Both the position numbers and the translations under genes were made by a program. Shown one piece after another: positions 35,361 to 43,480 of a stretch of DNA of 54,610 bases. Every line of letters begins with the position of its first letter. Position 1 is the first letter of the stretch. The DNA comes from a virus. Below the pieces are notes generated by a model, which was not told the DNA's origin, ran no database searches, and saw only the letters and a program-made list of their open reading frames with translations. The stretch is from the IMG/VR virus record IMGVR_UViG_3300018910_000023, positions 1 to 54,610 of that record; one strand, 5' to 3'.

Positions 35361-35855
35361 TTATTTAATTTTGTTGTTTTTCTCGTTGTGTATATCATTA
35401 ATGTCACATTTGGCAATATGAATTTCGTAACTCTTTTCTTCTGAAAATATTTGTGCAATAATCCCTGTCGACTTGTCAGCTATAATGAAATTTCGAGATT
35501 CTGAAGTTTGCCAAAGCTCTCCAATTGCCAAAGTGAAGTCAAGAACTTGAACATTTGCCCAAATTGGAAGAGGACAATTCGGAACAAGTATTAACCACTC
35601 TTTTTTTTCTTCTAAAAAATTTAGTGAGTTTATAAACCAAGAGATATAAGCTTCATTATCGTCTCCAATTGGTTTAGAATAAGTTGGCTTAGAATCGATT
35701 AAACTAAATTGTTCCAAAGGAGTTTCAAATACTTGTAACCACTGAGATTTAGAACTTTCAAACTCTATAAACACTAAATTAGAGAATTGTTCTAAAACTT
35801 TTTTTGCTTTCATAAATGCTATTTTTTCTTGAATGTTTTTTTGCCGATGTGTCAT
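35361..35855 (-). CDS. Putative immunity protein of the LXG toxin
   Basis: 164 residues, 12 nt after the toxin stop, with GAGGGA ribosome site. Soluble, no signal peptide, Trp-rich strands (EFESSKSQWLQVFETPLEQF; KEWLILVPNCPLPIWANVQV). It resembles the YokJ/YqcF/YxxD group of antitoxins that follow LXG toxin genes in B. subtilis prophages, but I am not sure of the exact family. The gene order (toxin then immunity, then terminator) is the usual one. Confidence 0.72.
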   Translation of the reverse strand: MTHRQKNIQEKIAFMKAKKVLEQFSNLVFIEFESSKSQWLQVFETPLEQFSLIDSKPTYSKPIGDDNEAYISWFINSLNFLEEKKEWLILVPNCPLPIWANVQVLDFTLAIGELWQTSESRNFIIADKSTGIIAQIFSEEKSYEIHIAKCDINDIHNEKNNKIK

Positions 35856-35867
35856 TATAATCCCTCA

Positions 35868-37487
35868 TTACTTATTGTAATAAATATGATGGTCTCCATT
35901 AGAACCATAAATATTAGAATATCTTTTCTTCTTAAAGTCATAATTAAATGGATTCTCTTTTTCATTTGGCTTCCCTGCATGTGCATGCAATTTTCCGTCA
36001 TTTGTGTGTTCAGCAACGACCATTTTCCCGTTTGGTGTATCGTATTCATAGTAACGTCCATGATGGGTTGGATTTGAACTATATTCATAGTTTTTATAGT
36101 CTACACCCTTCTTAGTTACATCATCGCCAACCTGCCATTGACGTGTAGGTTGTTGTGACCTTGGGACTCCAGCTAAATCTTTTGCCTGATTGAGAGCTTC
36201 TTTTCTGTTAAGATTAGGCGTAGCATTAGCACTTCTCTCGGCATTCGAAACCCTTTTCGCCGTCTTCGCACCTTTATTCGCTTTGAAAACATATTTTCCT
36301 ACCTTGACTACTTTAGTAGCGGGTATGACAGAAACACCGGACAGGATACGGTCAGTGACGGATAGTTTTTCACCAGTCACAGGGTCAACACCTGTTATCG
36401 CTCTATAACCATCATAACCACCGGACAATTCTCCAACTGTGTCTTTAGCCCAATCAAGAGCTTTTTCAATGTCGCTTTTCTTCACTCTGCTTTCCGGTAT
36501 ACGACTGACAAGTTCGTATTTCACTTCACCGCCGGATATGTATTTTCGGACAATTTGACCGTTTGAATAAAGCATGTACGAACCGCCGACGAAGTCCTTG
36601 CCTGTACCGATTTCATCGGTGACATCCACAGAACCGAGCTTTTTGTATCCCTTCATATTATATACTTTGCCTTTGATGATGCGAATACCTGTATCAATCT
36701 TTTTAAAATGATCTGCTTTGGTAAGTGAATCGACTTCAGATTCTTCTTGATCGGACAATTTTTTTAGCATGATTTCCATCGGCGAAGGCTCAGCATTTTC
36801 TAACTCTCCCTTTAAACCGCCGACCGGACCGTTAATGTTTGTATTCTCATCCGGTTTTAAAATTGAGCCTTTTTTATAGCTTGTAATCTCGATTTTGGGG
36901 CCTGTGTACATTTTCTCAAGCTCTGTGATGTATTTTTGCATCGTTTCAAGGTCTTGTTCAGCAGTTTTAAGAGCGCTTGTCTGTTCGCGGTCAAAAGTGT
37001 GCAGCTTTTCAATTGTCTGATTGATTTCCTTTAATGCTTTCCTGTTCTGTTCGTGAAAATCGCTGTCATTCAAATCAGGCAAATCGACAATGTGGCTGAC
37101 TTTTGCGATCGTGGCATTTGTTTTAGATACCAAACGCTTCGTTGTGCGGTCGGCCGCATTCACCCCTTGTTCCAGCTCGTGTTCGAGAAAGGTTTGCGAA
37201 ATAAATCCGTTGTGGTTTGGTTCAAGAGAATTCAGCGAGCTTTTCAATTTCTTCAGCGTGGAACGATATTCCTCTATGAAAGTATCATAGAACCGCAAAA
37301 AAGGGGTGTGGCACTCCTCGTAAAAGGCGCGGATCGCGTCGCCGCCTTTTCCTTTTAAAGCATCATCAAGTGATGTAATGCCCTTAACACTTTTTTTGAC
37401 TTTGGCGATTTCGTCTGATTGATGTTTTAATTGTTCCAGCGTTTGATCAATGGCTTTGTGCAACGCCTGAACATCAAGAGTTTTCAT
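35868..37487 (-). CDS. LXG-domain polymorphic toxin
   Basis: 539 residues. Residues 1-210 are an LXG domain (MKTLDVQALHKAIDQTLEQL, LKGKGGDAIRAFYEECHTPF), the export module for the ESX/type VII secretion system. A pre-toxin segment with a VGELSGGYDGYRAITGVDPV motif (about 355-430) follows. The C-terminal about 80 residues are the toxin domain, rich in His (PTHHGRYYEYDTPNGKMVVA, KLHAHAG, GDHHIYYNK), probably a nuclease but unassigned. Immunity gene follows. The small helical partner genes that often precede LXG genes are absent; the divergent rap gene lies upstream. Confidence 0.88.
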   Translation of the reverse strand: MKTLDVQALHKAIDQTLEQLKHQSDEIAKVKKSVKGITSLDDALKGKGGDAIRAFYEECHTPFLRFYDTFIEEYRSTLKKLKSSLNSLEPNHNGFISQTFLEHELEQGVNAADRTTKRLVSKTNATIAKVSHIVDLPDLNDSDFHEQNRKALKEINQTIEKLHTFDREQTSALKTAEQDLETMQKYITELEKMYTGPKIEITSYKKGSILKPDENTNINGPVGGLKGELENAEPSPMEIMLKKLSDQEESEVDSLTKADHFKKIDTGIRIIKGKVYNMKGYKKLGSVDVTDEIGTGKDFVGGSYMLYSNGQIVRKYISGGEVKYELVSRIPESRVKKSDIEKALDWAKDTVGELSGGYDGYRAITGVDPVTGEKLSVTDRILSGVSVIPATKVVKVGKYVFKANKGAKTAKRVSNAERSANATPNLNRKEALNQAKDLAGVPRSQQPTRQWQVGDDVTKKGVDYKNYEYSSNPTHHGRYYEYDTPNGKMVVAEHTNDGKLHAHAGKPNEKENPFNYDFKKKRYSNIYGSNGDHHIYYNK

Positions 37488-37655
37488 AGCATTCTCCTCT
37501 AATACTAAAGTGACATACCTCGAAATATTTTACCACTTTATAGAAAGGAATTGGTGAATAAATCCTGTCAATCCATGAAAATGAATCTTATTGAGTAGGC
37601 CTTATACCCTAACATGTTCGACTTGTTATTTTCAAATGCCAAAAAAGGAAAATCA

Positions 37656-37684
37656 TTGTCAAAAAATGATCCTTTATGTAAAAT
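37656..37684 (+). promoter_or_regulatory. Sigma-A promoter of rap-phr
   Basis: TTGTCA (37656-37661), 17-nt spacer, TAAAAT (37679-37684), 80 nt before the rap start. It lies in the 270-nt divergent gap between the LXG and rap genes; nothing else in that gap stood out. Confidence 0.65.
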
Positions 37685-37763
37685 GAAACATATGCAGAAA
37701 AAGGAAATGAATAAGTTAAATTTTTTGAATATTTAAAACGAATAAATAGAAAGGATGATAGGT

Positions 37764-38864
37764 TTGAGTACGATAGCATTCGAGGAAGTCGGCCAAGCCA
37801 TAAACGACTGGTATAAAGCCATCAAACAGCATGACTTTTCCAAAGCCGCAGCCATGAGGGAAGAAATCGAAAACACGTTGCCGAACATGGCAGAGAATCA
37901 AACCGTGTTACTATACTTCAACCTAATTGATTCACGCTATAAGCTAATGACAGAGGATTATGACGAATCCGGAGCATTACTGGATAAAGTAAAAGCCAGA
38001 GCCTTAGAAAATAGTACTGATGACATGATTCAATATTATTTTTATTTCTTCTCTGGCATGTATGAATTCCATCAAAAGCGTTATGCGAAAGCCATTATGA
38101 TATACAAAATTGCTGAAGAGCGCTTAAAAAAAATACCTGACGAAATTGAAAAAGCCGAATTTCATTACTACCTGTCAAAAGCATATTTTCAAATCAATCA
38201 GGAAGTATTCTCGATTACCCATGCTAAAATTGCTTATGACACATTTAAAGCGCATGAAAGCTATAAAGAAAAAACGATCAACTGTGAAATCATGTTAGGT
38301 TCAAATAAGCTCGATCTTTTGCTTTATGGGGAGGCACAAAAACACTACGAAAATGCAAAACGTATCGCGGAAGAAAACGGCTTCCGACTCACCGAAAGTT
38401 TCGCTCTTTTTAACCTTGGGGTCTGTTTTGAACGTCAGAAAATGTTCATCGAATCTTCAAATTGCTTCAAACAAGCATTAAGCATCCCTGAACATTTAGA
38501 ATCGTTTGCCGCCGTCCGTTCAACTTACATGTTGAGCAAAGTTCTGTTTCAATTGGGAGCTTGCGATGTTGCCTTATCATGGTATGAAAAGGCATTGAAA
38601 AGAGCGACAGATGAAGGAGAACAAGAGTATCTGGCGAAATTAAATATTGTATACGCTTTGTATGCGGAGCAAAATGACCAAGAGGTAAGAAAAAATATCG
38701 CAATTCTCGAAGAAATGGAGCTTTGGACAGAAATCGCCGATCTCACAATGGAAATCGCTGAATACTATAAGAGTGAGGCTGACTATGAAAAAGCCGCATA
38801 TTACTTTGAACACAGTCATTTTGCGAAAGACAAAATCATCAAAATATCGGAGGCGTTATTGTGA
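37764..38864 (+). CDS. Rap family response-regulator aspartate phosphatase
   Basis: A TTG start at 37764 (AAAGGATG at suitable distance) gives 366 residues, the usual Rap length; the ATG at 37755 sits on the ribosome site. N-terminal three-helix bundle (EEVGQAINDWYKAIKQHDFS) and C-terminal tetratricopeptide repeats (e.g. YFSKAYFQINQ-type and NLGVCFERQKMFIESSNCFK). Rap proteins dephosphorylate Spo0F or block ComA or other regulators and are inhibited by imported Phr peptides. The overlapping phr gene shows it is a complete cassette. In ICEBs1 the Rap protein also controls element activation. Confidence 0.93.
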   Translation: MSTIAFEEVGQAINDWYKAIKQHDFSKAAAMREEIENTLPNMAENQTVLLYFNLIDSRYKLMTEDYDESGALLDKVKARALENSTDDMIQYYFYFFSGMYEFHQKRYAKAIMIYKIAEERLKKIPDEIEKAEFHYYLSKAYFQINQEVFSITHAKIAYDTFKAHESYKEKTINCEIMLGSNKLDLLLYGEAQKHYENAKRIAEENGFRLTESFALFNLGVCFERQKMFIESSNCFKQALSIPEHLESFAAVRSTYMLSKVLFQLGACDVALSWYEKALKRATDEGEQEYLAKLNIVYALYAEQNDQEVRKNIAILEEMELWTEIADLTMEIAEYYKSEADYEKAAYYFEHSHFAKDKIIKISEALL

Positions 38865-38989
38865 AGAAAAAAACCATTCTGTTCAGTCTGCTTACTGTTT
38901 CAGCTTTATTGCTGGCCGCTCCCTTAACACAAGATACAGCCTTTTCAAACAAACCTATTCAAATCACTGAAAAACCAATATCCATCTAA
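38861..38989 (+). CDS. Phr pheromone precursor
   Basis: 42 residues from GTG that overlaps the rap stop (GTGA). MKKKTILFSLLTVSALLLAA is a Sec signal; the secreted tail ends ITEKPISI. By analogy with PhrK (ERPVG followed by one residue) the mature peptide is probably EKPIS, or EKPISI. It is exported, cut and re-imported by Opp to inhibit the cognate Rap. Confidence 0.9.
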   Translation: MKKKTILFSLLTVSALLLAAPLTQDTAFSNKPIQITEKPISI

Positions 38990-39073
38990 AAAGGGATCTT
39001 ATTGAGAAGAAAATTTTAATGGCAACGGGATTAACAGCAAGTTATTGAAAGTGTGCACTTTGGTTTAAAAATA

Positions 39074-39099
39074 GCGGACTCAGGAGAGTCTGCTTTTTT
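39074..39099 (+). terminator. Terminator of rap-phr
   Basis: GCGGACTC, AGGA, GAGTCTGC, then TTTTTT. Confidence 0.85.
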
Positions 39100-39109
39100 G
39101 TTACAGCCC

Positions 39110-39493
39110 TCAGATAATCCCAAGAGCTGTCGCCAAATTATAGATGGCCCGCCGTTTGACCTGATAGTATTTGTCCTTTTTCAGCCCCATCTCCATATAA
39201 ATCTCAATGTCCTTTATTTTTTGGGGAGAGAGATACTTGGCCTTTATAATCTTTAATTCCTCATCATCAAGGCTTTGTTTAAGTGCCCTGTCCATCTGAC
39301 AAACTTTCAATTCATTTAAAGAGTGCTGGTCTCTGAGCTGCGGGAAAAGGTTATTCATCCCGGCTGCTTCCCGTTCTTTCCGGTTTTCAAGCTGAACCTT
39401 TAAAGCCTTATATCTTTTCAGCTCACTTATAATCATATTTCTGACTTCTTTTTCATCTATAGGCGGCAAAAAAGTCAATTGTGTAGCTGACAC
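39110..39493 (-). CDS. ArpU-family late transcription regulator
   Basis: 127 residues; GTG start with TAGGGGGG upstream. Pattern of ArpU/RinA-like proteins: a helical N-terminal part (LTFLPPIDEKEVRNMIISEL) and a sigma-factor-like C-terminal HTH (DDEELKIIKAKYLSPQKIKD, then YYQVKRRAIYNLATALGI). Such proteins activate packaging and lysis genes. It lies at the end of the early region, upstream on the minus strand of the late genes, and its transcript begins with the attenuator-like leader. Confidence 0.78.
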   Translation of the reverse strand: MSATQLTFLPPIDEKEVRNMIISELKRYKALKVQLENRKEREAAGMNNLFPQLRDQHSLNELKVCQMDRALKQSLDDEELKIIKAKYLSPQKIKDIEIYMEMGLKKDKYYQVKRRAIYNLATALGII

Positions 39494-39507
39494 GCTAAAT
39501 CCCCCCT

Positions 39508-39580
39508 AAAAACAAAACAGACACCAAATAAACGCTATAAACGTCGATTTGGTGTCCGCAGGCTCTCCGTCTTGGACGAT
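39508..39580 (-). ncRNA. Attenuator-like leader, copy 1 (before the ArpU gene)
   Basis: Minus strand. The 26-nt element (39552-39577) is identical to the copy at 35183-35208. GTCC at its start can pair with GGAC near its end. The overlapping GACACCAAAT pairs perfectly with ATTTGGTGTC (39520-39529 on the plus numbering) and is followed by TGTTTTGTTTTT, a terminator 15 nt before the ArpU ribosome site. Confidence 0.6.
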
Positions 39581-39583
39581 AAT

Positions 39584-40801
39584 TTAATTGAGAAATGTCA
39601 CATCTGTCTGTAATAACTCAATATCATAAGCATCAAAGAAATCAATTAATTCTTCTTTAATATTCAGCCTATCATCATTGTCAAACTCATCATTGACCTC
39701 TAATACTACCTTGCAATATAAGAATGTAATTGATTTATCGTACTCTAAAGGTTCAAGTCTGGTCATTTTTCGATGAAAAAACTCATCAAATAAATCTACC
39801 ATATCCTCTTCAGGTAAGTCATCTCTTGTTACAAATGAAATATGAATTTTAGTTAATTCATCTCTATTTTTCATAGCCAAATCGCGCTCAAAATCTGATT
39901 GATAAAAATTGTAGTAAGTACTAATTTCTTTGACTTCAGATGCTGCATTTTTATCCACTATATCTTCATTTCTTTCAATAAAACCAATGGAACTAAACAT
40001 ATAAAATTGCTTCCCTGTGTTAAAATAAAATTCATTCAGCAACTCTATTCTTGGTCCTATTATTTGCCCTTTTAATTTATACCACCAATCTTCTTTCTGC
40101 TCATCAGTTAGAAAAATAACGTTTGCATTTTTTTCCTTTGCATAGTCTATTACTTGCTTCCATAATATAAAATCTCCGTATTTATCTTGTAACATAAGTT
40201 CATTAAAGTACTTGATTCCAGATTTCTTTTTAAAATCCTTATATCCTGGAGGTATATCATTTATAAAACGTTTATCTGCTTCTTTTTCCAGCTCTAAGAT
40301 TTTTTCTTTACTGAAGGGATTACCTACTCGGTTATCATATAACTTTGTAATTTTATCTTTGATAAAATCATTTCTTAACAAATCGGGTTCGTGTTTTATG
40401 TTCTCTTTCAATTCTCCAACTTGTTTCTCACTTACATTTCTTAAATTTGAAATAAACAATTCTATATCTTCTTTATGTCTTTTTTTGAAATCCTTTAGAT
40501 CTTCGTTAAGAATGTTCCTTATTTTATCAAATATTTTTTCAAAAGAATCACATACTTTTTGATATGAATCTTTTTGTTCTGTTATTACTTTTTTCCTGTT
40601 GTAATGATATTCCAAAGCCACTTGATGTGGCATCCAAAGTTGATGTTCATATTTCTCAAGTAAAGTCAATATCTGATTAGTTGTATCTCTTGAATACCGA
40701 TAAAGATTTAAAAGAACATTAGTATCTAATACGATTATTGAATTTACCCAAATGTTCTCATCATCTTTTTCAAAATAAAACTCTTTAAAAGAATCTTTCA
40801 T
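39584..40801 (-). CDS. PIN-like nuclease domain protein (PIN_8/DUF4935 type)
   Basis: 405 residues. PIN core: IIVLDTNVLLNLYRYS with Asp26, PHQVALEYHYNR with Glu64, a long charged helical insert (about 75-200), then KYGDFILWKQVIDYAK and NVIFLTDEQKEDWW, which carry further acidic residues. A predicted metal-dependent RNase. The C-terminal about 120 residues are a separate alpha/beta domain. AT-rich cargo at the end of the early operon, ending 6 nt before the shared leader element. Related proteins occur in defence islands; a role in phage exclusion is inference. Confidence 0.75.
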   Translation of the reverse strand: MKDSFKEFYFEKDDENIWVNSIIVLDTNVLLNLYRYSRDTTNQILTLLEKYEHQLWMPHQVALEYHYNRKKVITEQKDSYQKVCDSFEKIFDKIRNILNEDLKDFKKRHKEDIELFISNLRNVSEKQVGELKENIKHEPDLLRNDFIKDKITKLYDNRVGNPFSKEKILELEKEADKRFINDIPPGYKDFKKKSGIKYFNELMLQDKYGDFILWKQVIDYAKEKNANVIFLTDEQKEDWWYKLKGQIIGPRIELLNEFYFNTGKQFYMFSSIGFIERNEDIVDKNAASEVKEISTYYNFYQSDFERDLAMKNRDELTKIHISFVTRDDLPEEDMVDLFDEFFHRKMTRLEPLEYDKSITFLYCKVVLEVNDEFDNDDRLNIKEELIDFFDAYDIELLQTDVTFLN

Positions 40802-41074
40802 TCTACTCCGCCTTATTTAATATTTTATACACATAACTTCATATACATATAATTATATATTGCATGGAATTTAAGTCAATATTTTCTACACTTGATCAAT
40901 ATCAGTTCAAATCATCATTTGAATGAATATGCAACTCCGCTTTAGTGTCAAAGTTAACAACAAAAGCCCCTAATCAATCCAAAGAACGTAGCTCGATCTT
41001 TAAATTCCGGTCGGTGGCATGGTTTGCCAACAATAGGTATTTAAATTAACGAAGATTGATTTTATTGACTTCAT

Positions 41075-41104
41075 TTCATTCCCTCTGGGCAGAGAGGGAA
41101 TGAA
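41075..41104. terminator. Perfect 12-bp hairpin between the early operon and the PIN gene
   Basis: TTCATTCCCTCT (41075-41086) and AGAGGGAATGAA (41093-41104). No long T run on either strand, so it may slow rather than stop transcription. The 315 nt between 40802 and 41116 hold no ORF; apart from this hairpin and an AT-rich stretch before the PIN gene I see nothing there. Confidence 0.55.
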
Positions 41105-41116
41105 GCCTCTCCTCAT

Positions 41117-41517
41117 TTAAATTCCTTCCATAATTCGAATTTTTTCAGAGTCGAAACTTCCGATCTGCTTTTTCTTTTTAGAATCCTTATAACAGAACAC
41201 CCTGACGATATACGTGCCACTGCCTAACTTTCTCCTCACAGACACCATACTCCCTCCACTGTATAAACCGGTGTTCGTCCATTTATAAATATGGGCTGTG
41301 TAATGAAACTTTGAGCTGCCTTTCTTTTCAATCTTCCAGTCAGCCGTTGAAGCTCTTGCGCTGTAAGTGCTGGCATCAGTATACACTCGCACACTCGCAC
41401 TGTATACCCATTTCTAGTTTGCCAGACGGACCATGCAGCCTCGGCTGTTACTGTTGATGCAAAGAGTCCAATCGTCGTTATTCCGACAAACACCTATGGC
41501 ATAATTATTTTTCTCAA
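41117..41517 (-). pseudogene. Broken gene for a small secreted protein
   Basis: A TTG at 41517 with GGAGTGATC opens RKIIMP, then TAG, then VFVGITTIGLFASTVTAEAA, a signal peptide. The mature part WSVWQTRNGYTVRV is thrown out of frame by a tandem 8-bp repeat (41385-41400, ACTCGCAC twice on the plus strand). Removing one copy restores YTDASTYSARASTADWKIEK through IRIMEGI at the end. So two lesions, one nonsense and one duplication, disable a secreted protein of about 130 residues. Function unknown. Confidence 0.72.
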
Positions 41518-41533
41518 TCTTGATCACTCCATT

Positions 41534-41737
41534 TTAAAAAAGTTCGTAATCATCAAATCTGACTCTGAAAATCTTACCTTTTGTTGTTTCAACAACAGTA
41601 GAACCATGTTCCACAGCTTGATATTTTTTCACCTTGCCGCTATGTCCATCAAGCACAAGGAGAGTCACTTTTCCTTTTTCAACTTGCTCTGTAAAAGTTA
41701 GATCTGAATTAACGTCTACTTCTTTTCCTCTAGCCAA
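41534..41737 (-). CDS. XtrA/YqaO-like phage protein
   Basis: 67 residues; TTG start after GGGGGG. VEKGKVTLLVLDGHSGKVKK and HGSTVVETTKGKIFRVRF match the XtrA/YqaO small proteins of PBSX and skin, usually just before the late regulator. Role unknown. Confidence 0.75.
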   Translation of the reverse strand: MARGKEVDVNSDLTFTEQVEKGKVTLLVLDGHSGKVKKYQAVEHGSTVVETTKGKIFRVRFDDYELF

Positions 41738-41773
41738 GCAGGACGCCCCCCTGTATAATAAATTTGTTGGGAT

Positions 41774-41851
41774 TTACATACGTACCGGGGCAAACTGCTT
41801 CGGCTTTTTTATTTCTAATTTCAAAGTCATAGAGGAGGACGGCTTGTCCAT
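41774..41851 (-). CDS. Possible 25-residue ORF
   Basis: MDKPSSSMTLKLEIKKPKQF then APVRM; AAAGGATGG ribosome site. Lies between the 225-residue gene and the XtrA-like gene. Basic; only spacing and ribosome site support it. Confidence 0.3.
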   Translation of the reverse strand: MDKPSSSMTLKLEIKKPKQFAPVRM

Positions 41852-41869
41852 CCTTTATACAACGTTTGG

Positions 41870-42547
41870 TCAGGCAGCTCCGTGTTCCTCATCTTCCTGG
41901 TCATCCTGATTGTCGTTCCCAGTAGAAAAGTCTTCTTCAGCCGGTGTTTCGTTTTCTTGTTTGAACAGCGGCTCCGCTTCTGCGTCCTGGTCTTGCTTCC
42001 AGTCCCACCATGTATCTGCAAGCGGCGCCACTTTCGCGAAATATTGATCCATTAGATCAACAATTTTGCCTGAAGATATTTTAAGTTCAGACGCCAATTT
42101 GCTATAGGATTCACCTTCAATTTTGCGCTTTACGAAATTAGGAAAGTCGCTCGGAAATTCCTCGAAATTAGGCGCCATTCCGCTGGTGATAAACTCCTCT
42201 ATAATGGCTCGTTCAATCTGTCGTTTTTCTTTTTTGGTTGGAATGTTTTCTTTAGGCAACCCAAGCTCAGCCTCAAGTTGTTCGGGCTGCGGCTCAACCT
42301 CTGATACTACTCCATGCTGATCAACCTTATAGCTGGTTGTGGGTTTGTTCGTGTTAGGATTGATTTCAACGTTATAATTGATGAGTGTCGATTCCAGTTG
42401 GGATTCCACTTTTTGATCAATCATTTCAGAAAGGTGTTGAATCTTCCCGTCTAAATCCGCGCTATTAACCTCCAAGGTAATTTCCGTTAAGCCCTTCGGT
42501 TTCATATTCACCTTTTTTACGATTGCTTTGAAATCAATGAAAGACAT
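41870..42547 (-). CDS. Phage early protein of unknown function
   Basis: 225 residues. N-terminal strand region, helical middle with a helix-turn-helix-like EGESYSKLASELKISSGKIV (about 145-164), and a very acidic C-terminal tail (EDEEHG). Overlaps rusA by 31 nt. Could bind DNA or act as a recombination accessory factor; family not recognised. Confidence 0.75.
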   Translation of the reverse strand: MSFIDFKAIVKKVNMKPKGLTEITLEVNSADLDGKIQHLSEMIDQKVESQLESTLINYNVEINPNTNKPTTSYKVDQHGVVSEVEPQPEQLEAELGLPKENIPTKKEKRQIERAIIEEFITSGMAPNFEEFPSDFPNFVKRKIEGESYSKLASELKISSGKIVDLMDQYFAKVAPLADTWWDWKQDQDAEAEPLFKQENETPAEEDFSTGNDNQDDQEDEEHGAA

Positions 42548-42975
42548 AATTGTTCCTCCTCCTGGGATAATGGGGTGACTTTAATTTCAATTCTTGGTTT
42601 CTCGCTATAAAACTTACTGACGTGCAAATCAACAATTTGGCTGTCATCTTGCCATAGCACTTTGTTAAGGCCGTCCTTGATACCCTTGATATAGTTATCA
42701 ACGTCCGGCTTTTTGCTGGGCCGGAGCTCCCCTCTTTCAGCTGCAGCGGCCTTTTTCTTGCTAAAACTCTTAAGAGTCGATTTATAAACCTTTACTTCTA
42801 ACTCCAACGGTCCTTTGAATAGATTAGGAGGGCGATGATCAGAAGCGGCTAATTTCACATACTGCTTGAAATCTCTTGATTTCTTAGGGTCATACATCCG
42901 CACCATTCCGTTTATAGTCGTCGCACGGGGACGACCTTGCGCAACTGGTTCTCCGTAAATCGTGAATTCAATCAT
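42517..42975 (-). CDS. rusA: RusA family Holliday-junction resolvase
   Basis: 152 residues. IYGEPVAQGRPRAT opening, catalytic acidic motif KPDVDNYIKGIKDGLNKVLW and WQDDSQIVDLHVSKFY. It cuts four-way junctions formed during phage recombination and replication (YqaN role in skin). Confidence 0.93.
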   Translation of the reverse strand: MIEFTIYGEPVAQGRPRATTINGMVRMYDPKKSRDFKQYVKLAASDHRPPNLFKGPLELEVKVYKSTLKSFSKKKAAAAERGELRPSKKPDVDNYIKGIKDGLNKVLWQDDSQIVDLHVSKFYSEKPRIEIKVTPLSQEEEQLCLSLISKQS

Positions 42976-43112
42976 TTCTGTGGCTCTCCTATTCTGATAA
43001 ATAATGTGAGTGGAAGAAAGGTCAATCTGACCAACCTCATTCCGTTGACTAAATGAATTTCAAAGCCGATGTTCCAATTCAAAAGCACGATTGCAAGGAA
43101 AAACCTCGGCAT
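42972..43112 (-). CDS. Small coupled ORF, 46 residues
   Basis: MPRFFLAIVLLNWNIGFEIH ... FIRIGEPQK. Its ATG overlaps the stop of the IDEAL gene (TAATG) and its stop overlaps the rusA start (ATGA). Hydrophobic N-terminus, basic. Coupling on both sides supports it. Confidence 0.55.
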   Translation of the reverse strand: MPRFFLAIVLLNWNIGFEIHLVNGMRLVRLTFLPLTLFIRIGEPQK

Positions 43113-43372
43113 TATCTCATGACCTCCCGGCGTCGCTCTGTCAGTTCGTCAAACCATTTTTCATCCCCCAAATCCAAGGCAATATCAATGAGCACCTGAA
43201 AATCTTTGTCCCTTAGTCGTTCATCGAGTTTCGTTACAGAATGGATAGAAACTCGCGATAGAGTGCCAGAAGGAATTTGGACTAGAAGCACATCTTGCGC
43301 TTTGTCCACTACAAATGCATTTCCTTTGTATTTCCGTGTACTTATATAAATCCAATCGCCAATTCTAATCAA
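43112..43372 (-). CDS. Small protein with C-terminal IDEAL domain
   Basis: 86 residues from TTG. N-terminal strands (MIRIGDWIYISTRKYKGNAF), then FQVLIDIALDLGDEKWFDEL, an IDEAL motif as found in YpiB-like Bacillus proteins. Role in the phage unknown, perhaps a protein-interaction adaptor. Confidence 0.75.
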   Translation of the reverse strand: MIRIGDWIYISTRKYKGNAFVVDKAQDVLLVQIPSGTLSRVSIHSVTKLDERLRDKDFQVLIDIALDLGDEKWFDELTERRREVMR

Positions 43373-43378
43373 TAACCT

Positions 43379-43480
43379 CTACCTCCCGTCATCAGATAGC
43401 CAGCTATGAATCTTTGAATCTTCTCTTCTGGCATGAATGATAATAAATGCTAAACATCGTAGTGATTGAAACATTCTCAT
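43379..43480 (-). CDS. Small coupled ORF, 33 residues
   Basis: MRMFQSLRCLAFIIIHARRE then DSKIHSWLSDDGR; ATG overlaps the preceding stop (TGATG) and it ends just before the IDEAL gene. Basic with a hydrophobic core. Only coupling supports it. Confidence 0.4.
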   Translation of the reverse strand: MRMFQSLRCLAFIIIHARREDSKIHSWLSDDGR

